64,000 nucleotides of DNA from Cloacibacillus porcorum (GCF_001701045.1 NZ_CP016757.1:2630219-2694218); one strand, 5' to 3'. Counted from the stretch's first letter, positions 32,151 to 41,546 are shown. The notes: generated from the letters alone by a model not told the origin. Program-made: numbers and translations.

Positions 32151-33401
32151 TTATTTAAGCTTATTGACGATCTGCTCCACCGTCAGCTCTTCCTGCACGC
32201 CCTCTTTAAGATCCTTCAGAGTGACGACGCCCCTCTCCACCTCGCTCATGCCGAGGATACAGGCATACTCCGCGGAGGCGCCAGCCGTCTTCATCTGACC
32301 CTTCATCGCCCTGCCCATATAATCCATATCGGCGGAGATGCGGTTCATGCGCAGCGTACGCATCAGGCTCATCGCATCAAGACGCGCGTCGGGCTCGGCG
32401 GCCACCACATAGACCTTATTCTCCGGCTTCCTGCCGAAAGAGCAGCCCTGCGCCTCCATCGTGAGAATGACGCGCTCGATGCCGGAGGCGAAGCCGACGC
32501 CCGGCACATGCGGACCGCCGATCGCCTCGGCGAGATTGTCATAACGCCCGCCGCCGCAGACCGCGTTCTGCGAGCCGAGATCGCCGGAAAGAATCTCATA
32601 GGCCGTCTTCGTATAATAATCCAGGCCGCGCACAAGTCGCTTGTCATGCTTGACCACCGCGCCGATCTTATCCAGGCCGCGCTGCAGCTGCTCAAAGTGC
32701 TCTTTGCACTCGTCGCAGAGGTGATCCATAACCGAGGGCGCACCCTCCGTGATCTCCTTGCATATCGGGCTCTTACAGTCCAGAATGCGCAGCGGATTAC
32801 GGTCAAAGCGGCTCTTGCAGGAATCGCAGAGCTCGTCAAAGCGCGGCCGCAGATACTCCTGCAACGCCTTGCGGTAAACGGGACGGCACTTGGGACAGCC
32901 GACCGAATTAAGCACCACCTGCAAATTCGAGAGACCGAGACGGCGGTAAAGCTCCATCGAAAAATCGATCACCTCGAGATCCACAAAGGCGTCCTGCGCG
33001 CCGAGCGCCTCGATGTCGAGCTGCACAAACTGGCGGTAACGCCCCTTCTGCGGACGCTCATAACGGAACATCGGGCCAATGCTCCAGAGCTTCGCGGGCT
33101 GCGTGCCCTTATTCATTTCATTTTCCAGATAAGAGCGCACCATCGAAGCGGTCAGCTCCGGGCGCAGGGTAATGCTGCGGCCGCCCTTGTCCGTGAAGGT
33201 GTACATCTCCTTCTCGACGACGTCAGTCGTCTCGCCGACTCCGCGGCAGAAAAGCTCCGTATGCTCGAAGATGGGAAGATGTACCTCTCTATATCCATAA
33301 TCATCCGCAACATTGCGGCACATCTGCGTTACATAGGCCCACTTCCAAGACTCGTCGCCAAGTATGTCCCTTGTTCCACGCGGCGCCTTGACTGCTTCCA
33401 T
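32151..33401 (-). CDS. hisS: Histidyl-tRNA synthetase
   Basis: A 416-residue class II synthetase charging tRNA-His. It starts VKAPRGTRDILGDESW, with class II motif 1 in the next segment, LRPELTASMVRSYLEN, motif 2 FRYERPQKGRYRQFVQLDIEALG, the histidine-binding LVRGLDYYTKTAYEIL and motif 3 GVGFASGIERVIL. The C-terminal anticodon domain follows. ATG 33401 is used because GGGAGG lies 8 bases upstream and the homologous N-terminus begins there, not at the longer frame. First gene of a hisS-aspS unit. Confidence 0.96.
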   Translation of the reverse strand: MEAVKAPRGTRDILGDESWKWAYVTQMCRNVADDYGYREVHLPIFEHTELFCRGVGETTDVVEKEMYTFTDKGGRSITLRPELTASMVRSYLENEMNKGTQPAKLWSIGPMFRYERPQKGRYRQFVQLDIEALGAQDAFVDLEVIDFSMELYRRLGLSNLQVVLNSVGCPKCRPVYRKALQEYLRPRFDELCDSCKSRFDRNPLRILDCKSPICKEITEGAPSVMDHLCDECKEHFEQLQRGLDKIGAVVKHDKRLVRGLDYYTKTAYEILSGDLGSQNAVCGGGRYDNLAEAIGGPHVPGVGFASGIERVILTMEAQGCSFGRKPENKVYVVAAEPDARLDAMSLMRTLRMNRISADMDYMGRAMKGQMKTAGASAEYACILGMSEVERGVVTLKDLKEGVQEELTVEQIVNKLK

Positions 33402-33762
33402 CCCAACCGCCTCCCGGTAAGTTTTTGATTGACCAGCGGGGCTCATCCTCGCGGCCATAAAAGCCGCCGGGCCGCCCCTCGGAAAAAATAATTCCCGTTA
33501 TTCAAATGAATATAATACTTCATAAGTACATAGCAAGACAAGACAAAAGAGAAAAAATTTTTACCCTTTATCGGCTCTCTTATGCAGGCAGTGCTTCACC
33601 CTCTCCGAAGCGGAGTTGATCGTAGCAAAGTGCGCCGCGCACGCTATGCACAACGCCGAGATACCCCCGCCCTATAAACGTCGATTTCCTATGGACGGGG
33701 AAAAGAGATAAATAACGATTTAGCTTTTGATAGGGTAAAAAATAAATAGCGGTTTAACCTTT
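33402..33762. other. Intergenic region left of repeat copy 2
   Basis: About 360 bases. It contains several degenerate 14-base units of the type TAAA(C/T)(C/G)GC.(A/T)TT (for example near 33672, 33710 and 33744) that also occur around copies 1 and 3. A promoter for hisS is expected in the AT-rich part near 33490-33560. Confidence 0.5.
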
Positions 33763-34024
33763 CTTTTGACTTTGCCCTTACAGCCTCCCTCTCCGAGGCG
33801 GCCAGAGAGCCGAAATCTTTGATTTCGTGCGATTCGGCTGGTAGTTACATCAGAGGTGTCGGCCGCCTGCTTTTGGCGGCTGACGGAAGAAGTGTTGCTC
33901 TGTTTGGCGCGGTTCCCGTGCCAAACAGAGCCCACGGCAAAAGCCGCGGGAGAACCTAAGGTCAACTCTCCCTCAGTCTCGGCGAAAAACATCGCCGAGC
34001 CAGCTCCCTCACAGAGGGCGCCAA
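33763..34024 (+). repeat. Dispersed hairpin-rich element, copy 2, with insertion
   Basis: Left terminal repeat CTTTTGACTTTGCCCTTA (33763-33780) is intact, and the internal sequence matches copy 1, but about 56 extra bases are inserted at roughly 33797-33852 and the right terminal repeat is missing or replaced by CCAAAATCTTTGG. Same orientation as copy 1. Confidence 0.82.
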
Positions 34025-34261
34025 AATCTTTGGTAAACCGCTATTTATCTTTTACTCCCCCGAAGCTAAACCGCTATTGATCGTTTCCCCCATCGGGGCT
34101 AAACCGCTTTTTTCCATCCCAAGGAAATCTCCCGGATACGGGAGACGCCGTAAACTCTGCGTATTTTACTGATATCACAGATGGAATATCTTTATTTTAA
34201 ACAGGAATATGCTTTTTTTATTAAAATATGATAATCTATTAGTGGTAAAGGAGGCGGTCTC
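34025..34261. other. Intergenic region right of repeat copy 2
   Basis: More copies of the short TAAACCGCTATT-like unit lie at about 34032-34110. The AT-rich stretch at 34180-34245 (TTTATTAAAATATGATAATCT) is a likely promoter for the next gene. Confidence 0.4.
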
Positions 34262-34636
34262 ATGGAATATATTTGCGGTTTACACAAAAGATATAGCTGC
34301 GCCATGATGGTGACGGCCTTTTATATCATTGTGCAGGCCTTTTTATTACTCGCCTGCGAAGGTCCGTCGGCCTCCTGTCTCCAGGACCGTGGCAGCATCT
34401 ACGTCATGGAGGCGATGAAAAGCATCTCTTCCACAACGCTCTCGCAGCGCACGACGGAGACGCGCCTCTCATCTTTATCGGTAATGACCGCCCCGGCGCC
34501 CAGGGCCATCTCCGAAGCCTTTTCGGACGGGTTGAATCTTGCCGCGGAACGTACAAGAAGCTGGGCTCTCTGGGATATTTTTATCGGCAGCGAACAGGAA
34601 TCACACCCTTCCTCCGACATGGTCGCGAGGAAATAA
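34262..34636 (+). CDS. Hypothetical 124-residue protein with N-terminal hydrophobic segment
   Basis: Strong ribosome-binding site AAAGGAGG 8 bases before ATG 34262 and an AT-rich promoter-like upstream region support expression. The N-terminal part holds a hydrophobic segment AMMVTAFYIIVQAFLLLACEG, perhaps a signal anchor or lipoprotein-like sequence (LLAC). The rest has no recognised domain. A minus-strand frame at 34399-34620 (73 residues, starting MSEEGCDSCSLPIKISQ) overlaps it and reads more like a folded soluble protein, but it lacks a ribosome-binding site. Only one is likely real; the plus-strand start signals favour this one. Confidence 0.4.
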   Translation: MEYICGLHKRYSCAMMVTAFYIIVQAFLLLACEGPSASCLQDRGSIYVMEAMKSISSTTLSQRTTETRLSSLSVMTAPAPRAISEAFSDGLNLAAERTRSWALWDIFIGSEQESHPSSDMVARK

Positions 34637-34781
34637 TCCCCCTTTTTCTCTGAATACCGCAGACTTTTTTAAACCGCGCCCTTAAGAGGCGCGGCGGACA
34701 GTGTCGTCAAAACGTAGCGGCCGCCGGAGGGTGGTCCGCTGACGCGGCGTCTTTATCCATAATGATCAGGGGGGAGCAGCG

Positions 34782-37700
34782 ATGGAACTTCTTCACGCGG
34801 GGCTCGACATAGGTTCGACTACGGCGAAGGCAGTCGTCCTCGATGAATATGACAAAATTATATTTTACCGGTACAGCCGGCATTTTGCCGATATCCGCAC
34901 AGCTGTGGAGCGGCTTGTCGGCGACATAAAGGATAGTTTTTCCGGCGCGAAGCTCACGCTCGCGATGGCGGGCTCCGGCGCGCTGGAGATCGCGCGGGGC
35001 ATGAACGTGCCCTTCACACAGGAACAGATTGCCTGCACGGCAAGCATCACGCGCTTTCTGTCGGGTGTCGACGTGTGTATAGAGCTGGGCGGCGAGGACT
35101 CGAAGATAACTTTTTTCGACGAGTCAGGAGCCGAACAGCGCATGAACGAGACCTGCGCCGGCGGCACGGGGGCCTTTCTCGACCAGATGGCCTCCCTCTT
35201 CGGCACGGACGCCGCGGGGCTCAATGAGCTCGCCAAGGGGCATAAGACGATCTACCCCGTCGCCTCGCGCTGCGGCGTATTCGCCAAGACGGACGTGCAG
35301 GCGCTGCTGAACGACGGCGCTTCGCGCGAGGATGTCGCGGCCTCGATCTTCCAGGCTATCGTCAATCAGACGATCAGCGGCCTCGCCTGCGGCAGGAAGA
35401 TCGCGGGACGGGTCGCCTTCCTCGGAGGCCCGCTTTATTTCCTCTCGGAGCTGCGGAGACGCTTCACGGAGACGCTGCGCCTGCCGCCTGAACAGTCTAT
35501 CTTCCCGCAGAATCCGCACCTCTTCGTCGCGATGGGCGCGGCGATCAGCGCGAAGATGCAGGGCGCTGTGGATGCCGACATCCTGCAGCGGCGCGCGGAG
35601 AATTTCTTCGTCTCCCACCGCGAGGAGCGCGGCTCAAAGCTGCGCCCGCTCTTCCGGGACAGGGGCGAGCTCGCGGCCTTCCGTGAGAGGCATTCCGCCT
35701 GCCACGCAGAGCGCGTCGATATACGGGACTATCAGGGCGAGGCGTACCTCGGAATAGACGTGGGCTCCACGACGACAAAGATGGTCCTCATCGGCGGCGG
35801 CGGCGAGCTGCTGTTTTCAAGATATCGCCTGACGGGCGTCGGCGACCCCCTTGAGACGGTGCGCGAGACGCTCTCGGAGCTCTATTCGCTGATGCCGGAG
35901 GGTATAACGATCAGAGGCAGCGGCGTCACGGGATACGGCGAAAAGCTGATAAAGGCCGCCTTCGGCGTGGACGTCGGCGAGGTGGAGACGGTTGCGCACG
36001 CGAAGGCCGCCGACTTCGTCCTTCCGGGGACGGATTTCGTGATCGATATCGGCGGGCAGGATATGAAGTGCCTGCGCATCAAGGACGGCGTGATCAGCGG
36101 CGTGTTTCTCAACGAGGCCTGTTCCTCAGGCTGCGGCTCTTTCCTCCAGAGTTTCGCGAAGTCGCTTAATATGGAGATGGACGAGTTCGCCCGCGCCGCC
36201 GAGGAGTCGGATTCGCCCGTGGATCTCGGTTCGCGCTGCACGGTATTTATGAATTCGCGCGTGCGCCAGGCACAGAAGGAGGGGGCCCCGGTGCGCGACA
36301 TCTCCGCAGGGCTCGTCTATTCCGTCGTTAAGAATGCGCTCTATAAGGTGCTGAAGATCAAGGACCCCGCGGAGCTGGGCAGCCGCATCGTCGTGCAGGG
36401 CGGAACCTTCAGGAACGACGCGCTGCTGCGTGCCTTCGAGCTGGTGACGGGGCGCGAGGTGGTACGCCCCGATATTTCGGAGCTGATGGGAGCCTTCGGC
36501 GCGGCGCTGATCGCTAAGGAGCGCCGCGGGGCGAAGAGTTCGCTGCTCGGTGCGGCGGCGCTGGACAAATTCAAGACGACGGTGACGACGCGGAACTGCG
36601 GCGGCTGCGGCAACCGCTGCCTGCTGACGCTTACGCGCTTTCCCGACGGGCACGGCTATATATCCGGCAACCGCTGCGAACGCGGCGGCGCCGAGGAGGA
36701 CAGGGGGCCGCTGCCGCCGAACCTCTTTGAAAAGAAGTACCGGCGGCTTTTCGACTACTATAGGCCGCTGGCCGCCGCCGAAGCGCCGCGCGGCACGCTG
36801 GGCATTCCGCGCGTGCTCAATATTTATGAAAATTATCCCTTCTGGTTCACCCTCTTTACGGAGCTTGGCTTCCGCGTGGAGTTATCTTCAAAGTCGCCGG
36901 ACGAGAACCTCGGCATCGAGACGATCCCCTCGCAGACGGTATGCTATCCCGCAAAGCTGGTGCACCGCCATATCACGGAGCTGCTGGAGCGCGGCGTGAA
37001 GAATATCTTCTATCCCATGATCCTCCACGAGAGGCGGGAGTTCGCCGGGGCGCAGAACGATTACAACTGCCCCATCATCACCGGTTATCCCGACGTGGCG
37101 CGGCTCAATATCGACCGCCTGCGCGGCGAAGGGGTGAATTTCATCCAGCCGGCGCTCGCCATTGAGGACGAGGCGGCGCTGGTAAAGACGCTCTCCGGCG
37201 CGCTCGCAGCCTTCGGCGTCACGAAAGACGAGCTGCGACGCGCCGCCAAACTCGCAGAAGAGGCGCGCGCCGCTTACAGGGCGGACGTGGAAAAACTCGG
37301 GCAAGAGGCGCTCGCCTATCTGAACGAGCACGGCGGCATCGGCATCGTCCTCGCTGGACACCCCTATCACCTGTCGCCGGAGGTCAATCACGGCATCCCG
37401 GAGCTTATCGGCAGCTACGGCGTGACGCTCTTCACGGAGGATTCGATCTGCGGCCTCGCAGACGGCCTTGAGGAGGCGGGTGAGGTCGGGGCAGTGGATC
37501 AGTGGGTATATCATTCGCGCCTCTACCGCGCCGCGATGGTGACGGCGAAGCACCCTGGGTTCAGGAATGTGGAGCTCGTGCAGTTCAACTCTTTCGGCTG
37601 CGGGCTGGACGCCATCAGCGCGGAACAGACGGCGGATATCCTCACGCGCCACGGCAAGCTCCATACGCTGATAAAGATCGACGAGGGGAAGAACAACGGC

Positions 37701-38996
37701 GCCGTCAAGATCAGGATACGTTCGCTGCTCGCGGCGATGAAGACGGAGAGGAACGGCGCTGGAGCCTATACGGAGCCGCCGCTCAAAATGGGACGTCCCG
37801 CCGTCCGCCCCGAGGGACGGACGCTGCTATGTCCGCCCCTCTCGCCCTTCCATTTCCAGTTCCTGGAGACCGCCTTTGAGGGCAGCGGCACGAATTTCAA
37901 GGTGCTGCCGGAGGGGACGCGCGAGACGGTGGAGCTGGGGCTGCGCTATGTCAACAACGACGTCTGTTATCCGGCGATGATGGTCGTCGGCCAGTTTATC
38001 GAGGCGCTGAAGAGCGGCCTCTACGACCCGGGACGCACGGACTGCCTCTACGCCCAGACGGGCGGGGCCTGCCGCGCGAGCAACTATATACATCTCCTGC
38101 GCGGCGCTCTCGACGCCGCGGGGTTCCCGCAGGTGCGCGTGATGGCGCTCAACCGCCAGAAGGAGGGCGAGGCGGAGAGGTTCGAACTGCCGCCGCGCGT
38201 CGGCTGGCGCGCGCTGCTCGGCCTCTTTTACGGCGACCTGCTGATGCGCCTGCTGCTGCGCACGCGCCCTTACGAGCGCGAGAGGGGCGCGGCGATGAGG
38301 CTTCACGACCTGTGGGCGGAGCACATTAAGGACAATATACGCGCGGGAAGCTGGTTCCGTTTCCGCCGGGACGTCATGGAGATGACGCGGGACTTCGCCG
38401 CCGTGCCGATCGATAATATCAAGCGCCCGCGCGTCGGCATCACGGGAGAGATACTCGTCAAGTATCACGCGAACGCCAACGAACGCCTCATCGAACTTAT
38501 TGAGGAGGAGGGCGGTGAGGCGGTGGTGCCGGACATGGGCAACTTCCTCTCCTATTGTCTTTTCGATCCGGTATATGCCAACAAGCACCTCGCGGGAGGC
38601 TTCTGGCCCCGCGCCGCCGGCGAAGCCGGCATGTGGGTGCTCGACAGGATAAAGGCCCCGATCGTCAGGGCTCTGAAGGGGACGCGCTTCGGCGAGCTGC
38701 ATAATATTAAGGAGCTCGCGAAGCTCAGCGGCGATGTCGTCTCGCAGGCAAACCAGGCCGGAGAGGGCTGGCTGCTCACCGCGGAGATGATAGCGCTCAT
38801 CGAGGGCGGGGTGGGGAATGTGCTCTGCGTCCAGCCCTTCGCCTGCCTGCCGAACCATATCACGGGCAAGGGGGTCATCAAGGAGCTCAAGCGCCGTTTC
38901 AAGGGCGCGAATATCCTGCCGCTGGACTATGACGCAAGCGTGAGCACAACGAACCAGCTGAACAGGATTAAACTTTTGATGGCTACCGCCCGGTAA
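34782..38996 (+). CDS. Large acyl-CoA dehydratase activase-type protein (BadF/BadG/HgdC + DUF2229)
   Basis: A 1404-residue protein made of two ASKHA-fold ATPase units: HAGLDIGSTTAKAVV at the N-terminus with NETCAGGTGAFLDQM, and LGIDVGSTTTKMVLIGG from about residue 322 with NEACSSGCGSFLQSF. The cysteine after each Glu-Ala/Thr is the 4Fe-4S ligand of HgdC-type activators. A cysteine cluster NCGGCGNRCLLT follows near residue 607, then the DUF2229 region and a C-terminal HgdB/C-like part (NNDVCYPAMMVVGQF, RASNYIHLL). Stand-alone HgdC is about 260 residues; giant versions like this are common in anaerobes but unassigned. Probably ATP-driven activation of a 2-hydroxyacyl-CoA dehydratase-type or other low-potential enzyme. 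Confidence 0.92.
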   Translation: MELLHAGLDIGSTTAKAVVLDEYDKIIFYRYSRHFADIRTAVERLVGDIKDSFSGAKLTLAMAGSGALEIARGMNVPFTQEQIACTASITRFLSGVDVCIELGGEDSKITFFDESGAEQRMNETCAGGTGAFLDQMASLFGTDAAGLNELAKGHKTIYPVASRCGVFAKTDVQALLNDGASREDVAASIFQAIVNQTISGLACGRKIAGRVAFLGGPLYFLSELRRRFTETLRLPPEQSIFPQNPHLFVAMGAAISAKMQGAVDADILQRRAENFFVSHREERGSKLRPLFRDRGELAAFRERHSACHAERVDIRDYQGEAYLGIDVGSTTTKMVLIGGGGELLFSRYRLTGVGDPLETVRETLSELYSLMPEGITIRGSGVTGYGEKLIKAAFGVDVGEVETVAHAKAADFVLPGTDFVIDIGGQDMKCLRIKDGVISGVFLNEACSSGCGSFLQSFAKSLNMEMDEFARAAEESDSPVDLGSRCTVFMNSRVRQAQKEGAPVRDISAGLVYSVVKNALYKVLKIKDPAELGSRIVVQGGTFRNDALLRAFELVTGREVVRPDISELMGAFGAALIAKERRGAKSSLLGAAALDKFKTTVTTRNCGGCGNRCLLTLTRFPDGHGYISGNRCERGGAEEDRGPLPPNLFEKKYRRLFDYYRPLAAAEAPRGTLGIPRVLNIYENYPFWFTLFTELGFRVELSSKSPDENLGIETIPSQTVCYPAKLVHRHITELLERGVKNIFYPMILHERREFAGAQNDYNCPIITGYPDVARLNIDRLRGEGVNFIQPALAIEDEAALVKTLSGALAAFGVTKDELRRAAKLAEEARAAYRADVEKLGQEALAYLNEHGGIGIVLAGHPYHLSPEVNHGIPELIGSYGVTLFTEDSICGLADGLEEAGEVGAVDQWVYHSRLYRAAMVTAKHPGFRNVELVQFNSFGCGLDAISAEQTADILTRHGKLHTLIKIDEGKNNGAVKIRIRSLLAAMKTERNGAGAYTEPPLKMGRPAVRPEGRTLLCPPLSPFHFQFLETAFEGSGTNFKVLPEGTRETVELGLRYVNNDVCYPAMMVVGQFIEALKSGLYDPGRTDCLYAQTGGACRASNYIHLLRGALDAAGFPQVRVMALNRQKEGEAERFELPPRVGWRALLGLFYGDLLMRLLLRTRPYERERGAAMRLHDLWAEHIKDNIRAGSWFRFRRDVMEMTRDFAAVPIDNIKRPRVGITGEILVKYHANANERLIELIEEEGGEAVVPDMGNFLSYCLFDPVYANKHLAGGFWPRAAGEAGMWVLDRIKAPIVRALKGTRFGELHNIKELAKLSGDVVSQANQAGEGWLLTAEMIALIEGGVGNVLCVQPFACLPNHITGKGVIKELKRRFKGANILPLDYDASVSTTNQLNRIKLLMATAR

Positions 38997-39053
38997 ATCG
39001 GCGTAAATCGGCGTTTATAAGCACGACTAACTTCATAACTGAGGGTTTGTCAA

Positions 39054-39136
39054 TGCTGCGGCAGACGCATCCGCATGTAGCGGCAATATGGATAATTTGA
39101 AAATGTCCCCGCCCAGCGGCGGGAACGTTGCCTTGC
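39054..39136. repeat. Outer inverted repeat, left arm (about 83 bp)
   Basis: The sequence running TGCTGCGGCAGACGCATCCG through ATATGGATAATTTGAAAATG to GTTGCCTTGC is repeated in inverted form at 39612-39694 with a few mismatches. The two arms enclose repeat copy 3. Confidence 0.85.
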
Positions 39137-39307
39137 GGTCACCGCACTTTAGTGCGCCTCCGCTTGCCAAGCCCCCAGTCATTTCGTTATTCGCACTTCT
39201 GATGAAGAAACTAAGCGAATCACACAAAACGCAAAATCAGCGTTTTGGTTCTCTGCTTATAAACGCCGATTTCCTTTGGGTGGGAAAAGAGGTAAATAGC
39301 GATTTAT

Positions 39308-39533
39308 CTTTTGACTTTGCCCTTAAAGGCGCCCTCTGTGAGGGAGCTGGCTCGGCGGTGTTTTTCCGCCGAGACTGAGGGAGAGTTGACCTTCGGTTCT
39401 CCCGCGGCCTTTGCCGCGGGCTCTGTTTGCGCGGTTTCCGCGCCAAACAGAGCAACACTCCTTCCGTCAGCCGCCAAAAGCAGGCGGCCGACACCTCCCT
39501 CGGAGAGGGAGGCTGTAAGGGCAAAGTCAGAAG
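39308..39533 (-). repeat. Dispersed hairpin-rich element, copy 3 (226 bp)
   Basis: Bounded by CTTTTGACTTTGCCCTTA (39308-39325) and TAAGGGCAAAGTCAGAAG (39516-39533). The internal sequence is the reverse complement of copy 1 with few changes and almost identical length. It carries the same hairpins (CTCGGCGG/CCGCCGAG, CCCGCGG/CCGCGGG, CTCTGTTTG../..CAAACAGAG). Confidence 0.87.
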
Positions 39534-39611
39534 CTAAATCGGCGTTTAGACGTGCTGGATGCTAAATAACTTGCTCTCTGAGTACCGGAGCCGTATCTTC
39601 ATACGGCGATT

Positions 39612-39694
39612 GCAAGGCAATGTCCCCGCCATAGAGCGGGGGCATTTTCAAATTATCCATATTGCCGCGGCATGCGGATGCGCCTGCCGCAGGA
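39612..39694. repeat. Outer inverted repeat, right arm (about 83 bp)
   Basis: Inverted copy of 39054-39136; both arms contain TTTTCAAATTATCCATATTG in this orientation or its complement. Each arm carries its own GC hairpin (CCCCGC/GCGGGG). Confidence 0.85.
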
Positions 39695-39753
39695 CGCTCA
39701 GGGGGTAAGTTATGACGCAGACGGCGCGTATAAACGCCGATTTAGCTCCTGCC

Positions 39754-41289
39754 TCAGTAGACGCTGCCAGCTGCGACTGTCAGTTCTTCCAGCAGAGCCT
39801 CGATCCTGCCCGTCACGGGATAGTCTTCGAGGCCGTAGGCCGAGGCCAGGAGCTCCATACGCGGGAAGGCGAGCCAGATGCAGCCCTTTTCATCCTCCCA
39901 TATTGAGATACGCAGGGGAAGGTCGAGCGAGATGCTTTGATCGGCGAGCATGAGGTTCGTCCCGACCTTCGGCGAGCCAAAGACGAGTACCGTGGTGGGA
40001 CGCAGCTCCATACCGACCTCTTCCGCGTTCTTCCGGTGGTCGAACTTCGCAAAAAGCGGGATGCCGCGTTTTTTGAGCTCTCTCTCGAGCCGCGCGGCGC
40101 TCTCTTCCACAGAGAACTGCCCCTCGTAAAGGAAGAGCCTGCCGTCGTCATAGTTTGTGGCGATGGTTCCGCCGAAGGCCGCCGCGATCCTGCGCCCCAG
40201 ATTTGTGAAATCAACTCCTTCACGGTTGGCCATCAGGGTGACGCAGACAAGCTCCGAGGCGTCCGTGAAACGGCTCAGGAATGAGCTGTAGCCCGGCACC
40301 GATCCCTTGATATCCATAAGGCCGCGGTGTCCGTAGAAGTGCCAGCCAGCCACCGCCGGTACAATCTCCCCACCCGGCAGTTTCCACGGCGAGTAGACCA
40401 GCGCCTTATTCTCCGCGCGGCCAATCAGCGCCGTACCGGCAAGCCCGATATCCCAGAAGGAGATATCCTGCGCGCTGGCCCATACGTCGGAAAAACCTCT
40501 CAAAGAAGACACGACCTCCGGCGCGATCTTTTCTCCATCTGCGCCATAACTGGCGGCGGTCTCCGCCGGGTCTATGCGGAGAGGGTCTTTTTTGAATCTC
40601 TCGTGCACGTTTCCCGTGAGGCTCACATCCTCCTGCGGGAATTTATCAAGCTCTTCGGCAAAGGCCGTGCGGCGCAGGCCGAGGAAATCTATCTGGTTCT
40701 TCTTGACGAAGGCGTGGTAACCCATACCGCTCACACGCTCTATGACCTCCGTCAAGATCGCGAAATTTGTCGCGCTCAGCTCCACGCCGGAGCCGGGCGC
40801 GAAGGCAAGCGGAATATCTTTGACAAGCGTAACGGCCTTAGTGAAATCAAAACCCTCCGCGGCGTTCCACCCCTGCCGCTTATGGTAGTCCGCGATGCCC
40901 GAGGCGTGGCGCAGCAGCTCAAGCAGGGTGATGCCGTTCCATGCCGCAGGAAGTTCCGGCATATACTTCGCCGCCCTCTCCTCTACATTCAGAGCTCCCC
41001 GTTCGTGCAGCTGCATCAGGGCCACCGCCGCGAATGCCTGCGAGATCGGCCCGGCGGGCCACATCGTGTTTACCGAGGCGAGGCGGCGCTCCTTCGCCGA
41101 TGAGAAGCCATACCCCGCCACGCGCGGGATATATGGCGCCTGCACAATGGCAAGGGTAAGTCCGGGAATATCCCTCTTTTCCATAAATTCCCAGATCATT
41201 TCGTCCACATATCGTCCGAGGTATGATATATCCGCGCTTCCCCTGGTCTTTAGCCCTTTGCGTCCTTCCGTATTCATTGCCTGCCTCAT
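39754..41289 (-). CDS. Serine beta-lactamase-fold protein lacking catalytic residues, fused to DUF302
   Basis: A 511-residue protein. The first 370 residues follow the class C beta-lactamase/esterase fold (LTLAIVQAPYIPRVAGYGFSS, AFAAVALMQLHERGAL, LLELLRHASGIADY, GHRGLMDIKGSVPGYSS). The SxxK position reads PISQ in AGPISQAFAAVAL, so both nucleophile and lysine are lost, and the YxN position reads LSATN. The remaining 120 residues form a DUF302 domain (VEESAARLERELKKRGIPLFAKFDH, VFGSPKVGTNLMLADQSISLDLPLRISIWED). There is no signal peptide. It is probably a binding or sensing protein, not a hydrolase. GGAG lies 8 bases before ATG 41289. Confidence 0.82.
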   Translation of the reverse strand: MRQAMNTEGRKGLKTRGSADISYLGRYVDEMIWEFMEKRDIPGLTLAIVQAPYIPRVAGYGFSSAKERRLASVNTMWPAGPISQAFAAVALMQLHERGALNVEERAAKYMPELPAAWNGITLLELLRHASGIADYHKRQGWNAAEGFDFTKAVTLVKDIPLAFAPGSGVELSATNFAILTEVIERVSGMGYHAFVKKNQIDFLGLRRTAFAEELDKFPQEDVSLTGNVHERFKKDPLRIDPAETAASYGADGEKIAPEVVSSLRGFSDVWASAQDISFWDIGLAGTALIGRAENKALVYSPWKLPGGEIVPAVAGWHFYGHRGLMDIKGSVPGYSSFLSRFTDASELVCVTLMANREGVDFTNLGRRIAAAFGGTIATNYDDGRLFLYEGQFSVEESAARLERELKKRGIPLFAKFDHRKNAEEVGMELRPTTVLVFGSPKVGTNLMLADQSISLDLPLRISIWEDEKGCIWLAFPRMELLASAYGLEDYPVTGRIEALLEELTVAAGSVY

Positions 41290-41417
41290 TTTCTTTCTCC
41301 GTCCCGTCTGTCGCGCGGCACGGCATACGATACAGCGTGCTGTACCGCCAATAGAACAACCGTGATTTTTGTCTTATAAACTGTGTACCGCCAGCCTGAC
41401 GGCAACTATCTCGGACG

Positions 41418-41546
41418 TCATGAGCTTGGCGCGCCGACGGCGTACTGCGGCTCATCATAGCTGCAGCTTGGCGCGTATCTTGATATAAAGGAAATATAGA
41501 ACGCCCATCCGGCAAGTATCAGTACGCCAGCGATTATTTTTTTCAT
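41418..41546 (-). CDS. Small single-span membrane protein (42 aa)
   Basis: ATG 41546 starts a 42-residue peptide, MKKIIAGVLILAGWAFYISF then a polar tail ISRYAPSCSYDEPQYAVGAP, with one membrane helix. AGGGAG lies 10 bases upstream and GGGGAG directly before the start. It lies between the DUF302 fusion and the ornithine cyclodeaminase-family gene. No known family; small membrane proteins of this kind are often missed. Confidence 0.4.
   Translation of the reverse strand: MKKIIAGVLILAGWAFYISFISRYAPSCSYDEPQYAVGAPSS

Noticed and set aside
14717-39524. Small 90-96 residue frames inside the dispersed repeats (for example 14717-15004, 39237-39524)
   Set aside because: Their translations only reflect hairpin-rich repeat DNA, exist in both orientations and lack consistent start signals.
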